From Paenibacillus sp. JCM 10914 (GTDB lineage: Bacteria; Bacillota; Bacilli; Paenibacillales; Paenibacillaceae): a stretch of 64,000 nt of DNA. Below are positions 61,799-64,000 of this stretch, one piece after another. The position numbers and the translations under genes are program-made. Each line of letters opens with the position of its first letter. Within the stretch, counting starts at the first letter, position 1. The stretch covers positions 1 to 64,000 of the forward strand of contig NZ_BAZR01000006.1 of the NCBI RefSeq assembly GCF_001315105.1. Reading direction: 5' to 3'. The notes below the pieces were generated by a model. It was not told the DNA's origin and ran no database searches. It saw only the letters and a list, made by a program, of their open reading frames with translations.

Positions 61799-62548
61799 AT
61801 GGATTGGAGCCGTGCAAAAAATGTACTGATTTACGCATTTTTGCTCTTGAATCTGGTACTGGGATACCAGCTCTGGATGGATTATCGGGAGCAGGCCGGC
61901 TCCAATCTTGATTTCACCTCGTTAGCGGAGAGCACACAGCAGATTATGGAGGAGAACGGCATTCAGGTGCTGAGTCCGATTCCGACCGAAACGCCGCAGC
62001 TGCCCAAAATCAACTATATCTACAGTGCCGAGGCACAGAAAGAGCCGGTGGAACTGGAGGAAGCGGTAGATTCGAAGCTGGTTTATTCGGATGAGAAGGA
62101 GTTGCGTTCGGCCTTCGAGGGCAGGATTGCGAATCTCAGCGAATATCGGCACGATCAGCAGTCGGATAAAGAGAACGCATTCGTATTTCGTCCACTCATA
62201 AATAATGAATGGCCGCTATTCAATGTGGAGCTGGAATTTATATATGAATCCCAGAAAATCAACGCCTATCGCGAGCCCGTATTTGAAATTATGCCGACCG
62301 AGGATACGGAGGAGCAGAAAGTCTTATCAGCCTCCAAGGCACTGGAGACTTTGATTGAGCGGAATTTCATCCCACCGGACTCGGCCGTAAGGGATATTCA
62401 GCTTGGCTATTATGGACAGTTGTTTAACACGGAAGACCAACTTGCGGCGCCTACCTGGCGATTTACGCTGGATGGCGGCGAGATGATCTATGTGCAAGGC
62501 ATTAGTGGGGATGTTCTTACACCAAAAAGCGATACGATAAAGGAGTAA
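61799..62548 (+). CDS. yycI: WalK regulatory protein YycI
   Basis: 249 residues; MDWSRAKNVLIYAFLLLNLVLGYQLW is the typical start and membrane helix; the rest is a two-lobed outer domain like YycH. AAGGAGG upstream. Position between yycH and walJ is conserved. Confidence 0.92.
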   Translation: MDWSRAKNVLIYAFLLLNLVLGYQLWMDYREQAGSNLDFTSLAESTQQIMEENGIQVLSPIPTETPQLPKINYIYSAEAQKEPVELEEAVDSKLVYSDEKELRSAFEGRIANLSEYRHDQQSDKENAFVFRPLINNEWPLFNVELEFIYESQKINAYREPVFEIMPTEDTEEQKVLSASKALETLIERNFIPPDSAVRDIQLGYYGQLFNTEDQLAAPTWRFTLDGGEMIYVQGISGDVLTPKSDTIKE

Positions 62549-62553
62549 TCCAT

Positions 62554-63362
62554 ATGGGGATATCATTTTCCGTGCTGTCGAGCGGCTCGACGGGCAATGC
62601 TACGATTGTCCGAAATGAGAACACGACCCTGTTGATCGATGCGGGACTCAGCGCACGGCGGATTGAAGAGCTGCTACGGGAACGCGAAATGACCGGTGAT
62701 GAGATTGACGGTATTCTAGTTACCCACGAGCACTCGGATCATATTCGGGGGCTTGGAGCGGTTGCCCGCAAATATAATTTGCCGGTATATGCCAACGAAC
62801 AGACCTGGGAAGCGATGAACCGCTCCATTGGCAAGATCGCAGAGGAGAATCAAATTGTGCTTGAGAGTCATGAGGTCAAGGATTTCGGCTCTCTGCGGGT
62901 AGAACCGTTTGAGATTTCCCATGATGCTGCGGCACCTGTTGGTATTGCTTCTATGATGGAGACGAGAAGCTAGGCGTGGCCACGGATCTTGGTTATGTGA
63001 GCGACAAAGTGAAGCGGGCGCTGGATCGGTCCGATGTGCTGGTGCTGGAAGCTAACCATGATATCGAACTGTTGCGTATGGGACGATATCCTTGGAATAC
63101 GAAACGGCGGATTCTTGGTGATATGGGTCATCTGTCCAACAACTCGGCTGGTGATGCGCTGAGTGAATTGTTGACGGGTGATACGAAGCGAACGTACCTC
63201 GCGCATCTTAGCCTGGATCATAACATGATGGATCTAGCCAAGATGACCGTACGCGATACGATGGAAGACCGTGGCTGCTTCTTCAAGGACAGCGAATTCA
63301 AATTGTGTGATACGTATTATGATCGCTCCACACCGTGGGACGAGCTCAGAAGTAAGAAGTAG
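62554..63362 (+). pseudogene. walJ: MBL-fold hydrolase WalJ/YycJ, apparent one-base deletion
   Basis: Metallo-beta-lactamase fold: FSVLSSGSTGNATIV, zinc motif THEHSDHIRGLG, ISHDAAAPVG, then a break at 62943. One added T gives YCFYDGDEKLGVATDLGYVSDKVKRAL and onward (LEANHDIELLRMGRYPWNTKRRILGDMGHLSN, LAHLSLDHN). About 269 residues. Proposed exonuclease; in Bacillota it ends the walRKHIJ operon. AAGGAG upstream. Confidence 0.9.
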
Positions 63363-63386
63363 AAATCAGCCATTATTGATCATAAT

Positions 63387-63434
63387 AAAGCTGTCACCAA
63401 GTGCGAGAATACGACTTGGTGACAGCTTTTTTTA
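63387..63434. terminator. Bidirectional terminator between walJ and the SASP gene
   Basis: A perfect 16-bp stem (63387-63402 with 63414-63429), followed by a T run on the plus strand. Confidence 0.93.
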
Positions 63435-63441
63435 TCGTTTA

Positions 63442-63705
63442 CTATTGCTTGCTTAAACTTTCTTGCGCCAGACGGACCATCTCCCGAACCATGGATCCAC
63501 CGATCGCACCGCCAATCTTGCCTGCTTGACCCGTTGTGAGATCACTGTTATCACCAGGTGTAAGGGGGACACCGAGAGATTTGGCAACTTCATATTTAAG
63601 GTCCTGCTGCCGGTTTGGGTCTACGGCATAGCCTTCATTTTGCATTACTTGAACCATAAATTGCTCCATTGCCGGGCTCCGGCGACGTCTTGATCTTCTT
63701 GCCAC
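63442..63705 (-). CDS. Alpha/beta-type small acid-soluble spore protein
   Basis: 87 residues. A basic start (MARRSRRRRSPAMEQF) precedes the alpha/beta SASP core: DLKYEVAKSLGV (region cut by GPR) and TTGQAGKIGGAIGGSMVREMVRLAQESL. These proteins coat spore DNA and protect it from UV. GTG start with AAGGAGG 8 nt upstream. The Arg-rich N-terminus is longer than in B. subtilis SspA/B. A sigma-G promoter was not convincingly found. Confidence 0.92.
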   Translation of the reverse strand: MARRSRRRRSPAMEQFMVQVMQNEGYAVDPNRQQDLKYEVAKSLGVPLTPGDNSDLTTGQAGKIGGAIGGSMVREMVRLAQESLSKQ

Positions 63706-64000
63706 GGGGCTAACCTCCTTGAATTCGATTCAGATGCCTGTATGAGTATTTCCCACGGGTGGAATGGGCATGCGTGGATAAGCTATCCATACGGGTGCTA
63801 TAACCGGAAATGCAAGGATCGGACATGCGTAACAGAAGTATTTTGGATGAGGGTAGTCCTTCAAGAATAAGTTGCCTTTGCTCCAAATAGGATTGAGTTG
63901 TGGGGCCAGCGAGTGCTGCATTTTCCCTCTGGCTAGAATTGAGGATTTTGCCATTAGATTAACACATTTGTAATGTATTCTTCATGAGGGAGGATGATCG
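63706..64000. other. Right-end region
   Basis: A 74-codon minus-strand frame (63730-63954) is proline- and aromatic-rich but has no ribosome-binding site. The last bases (GAGGGAGG before an ATG at 63994) may be the ribosome-binding site of a plus-strand gene that begins at the edge; in relatives an HtrA-type protease gene often follows walJ. Confidence 0.3.

Noticed and set aside
63730..63954. A 74-codon minus-strand frame at the right end
   Set aside because: No ribosome-binding site and no recognised family; proline-rich composition alone is not enough.

Overview
The window is the replication-origin region of a spore-forming, low-to-medium GC Bacillota chromosome, most like Paenibacillus. 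The evidence is the gene order rRNA promoters-HD-GYP-gyrA-gyrB-remB-recF-yaaA-dnaN-dnaA-oriC-rpmH-rnpA-yidC-jag-mnmE-mnmG-rsmG-noc-soj-parB, sporulation genes (yyaC, an alpha/beta SASP, a YheC/YheD protein), Bacillus-type parS sites, and the walRKHIJ block. The sequence is presented with dnaA on the minus strand.

Layout. 1-181 holds two tandem rRNA-type promoters reading leftward off the window. 182-11565 is the dnaA-side arm on the minus strand, interrupted by one plus-strand ATP-grasp spore-coat-type gene between gyrA and gyrB. The origin has a DnaA-box/DnaA-trio unwinding module between dnaA and dnaN (10094-10194), a DnaA-box cluster upstream of dnaA (11644-12039), and a third small cluster far away beside rpmH (16801-16858). 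Between the last two lie about 4.7 kb of accessory, partly decayed genes (tubby-like protein, cation-efflux fragment, broken membrane protein) plus gntR-gntK with a recognisable GntR operator. From 17106 the rpmH-side arm runs on the plus strand: ribosome/tRNA modification genes, chromosome segregation (noc, soj, parB, two parS sites), a cysteine-desulfurase-like gene, mscS, tRNA-Ser and rpsF-ssb-rpsR. Then come an SRAP-family gene with altered active-site residues, an oligopeptide ABC transporter operon, a D-Ala-D-Ala-carboxypeptidase-like gene that has lost its catalytic serine, an LCP protein, and the mazG-like-DUF2232-gdpP-rplI-dnaB operon followed by purA. A minus-strand heme-stress module (hssR-hssS-hrtB-hrtA) carries a 20-bp HssR-type direct repeat in front of hrtB. 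The right end has a LysM-G5-M23 endopeptidase with a perfect WalR box upstream, then walR-walK-yycH-yycI-walJ and a SASP gene.

Quality note. At least sixteen genes carry single-base frameshifts, including genes normally essential (gyrB, walR, yidC) and otherwise intact genes. In nearly all of them one inserted base restores the family sequence. I read these mainly as sequence or assembly errors and annotate each locus as one gene spanning the shift. The carboxypeptidase (substituted catalytic residues plus an in-frame TGA) and the fragments at 12.1-13.7 kb look like real decay.

No wholly new system stands out. The best second looks are the widened origin with three DnaA-box clusters, the HssR box, the WalR box, the carboxypeptidase pseudoenzyme and the SRAP variant.
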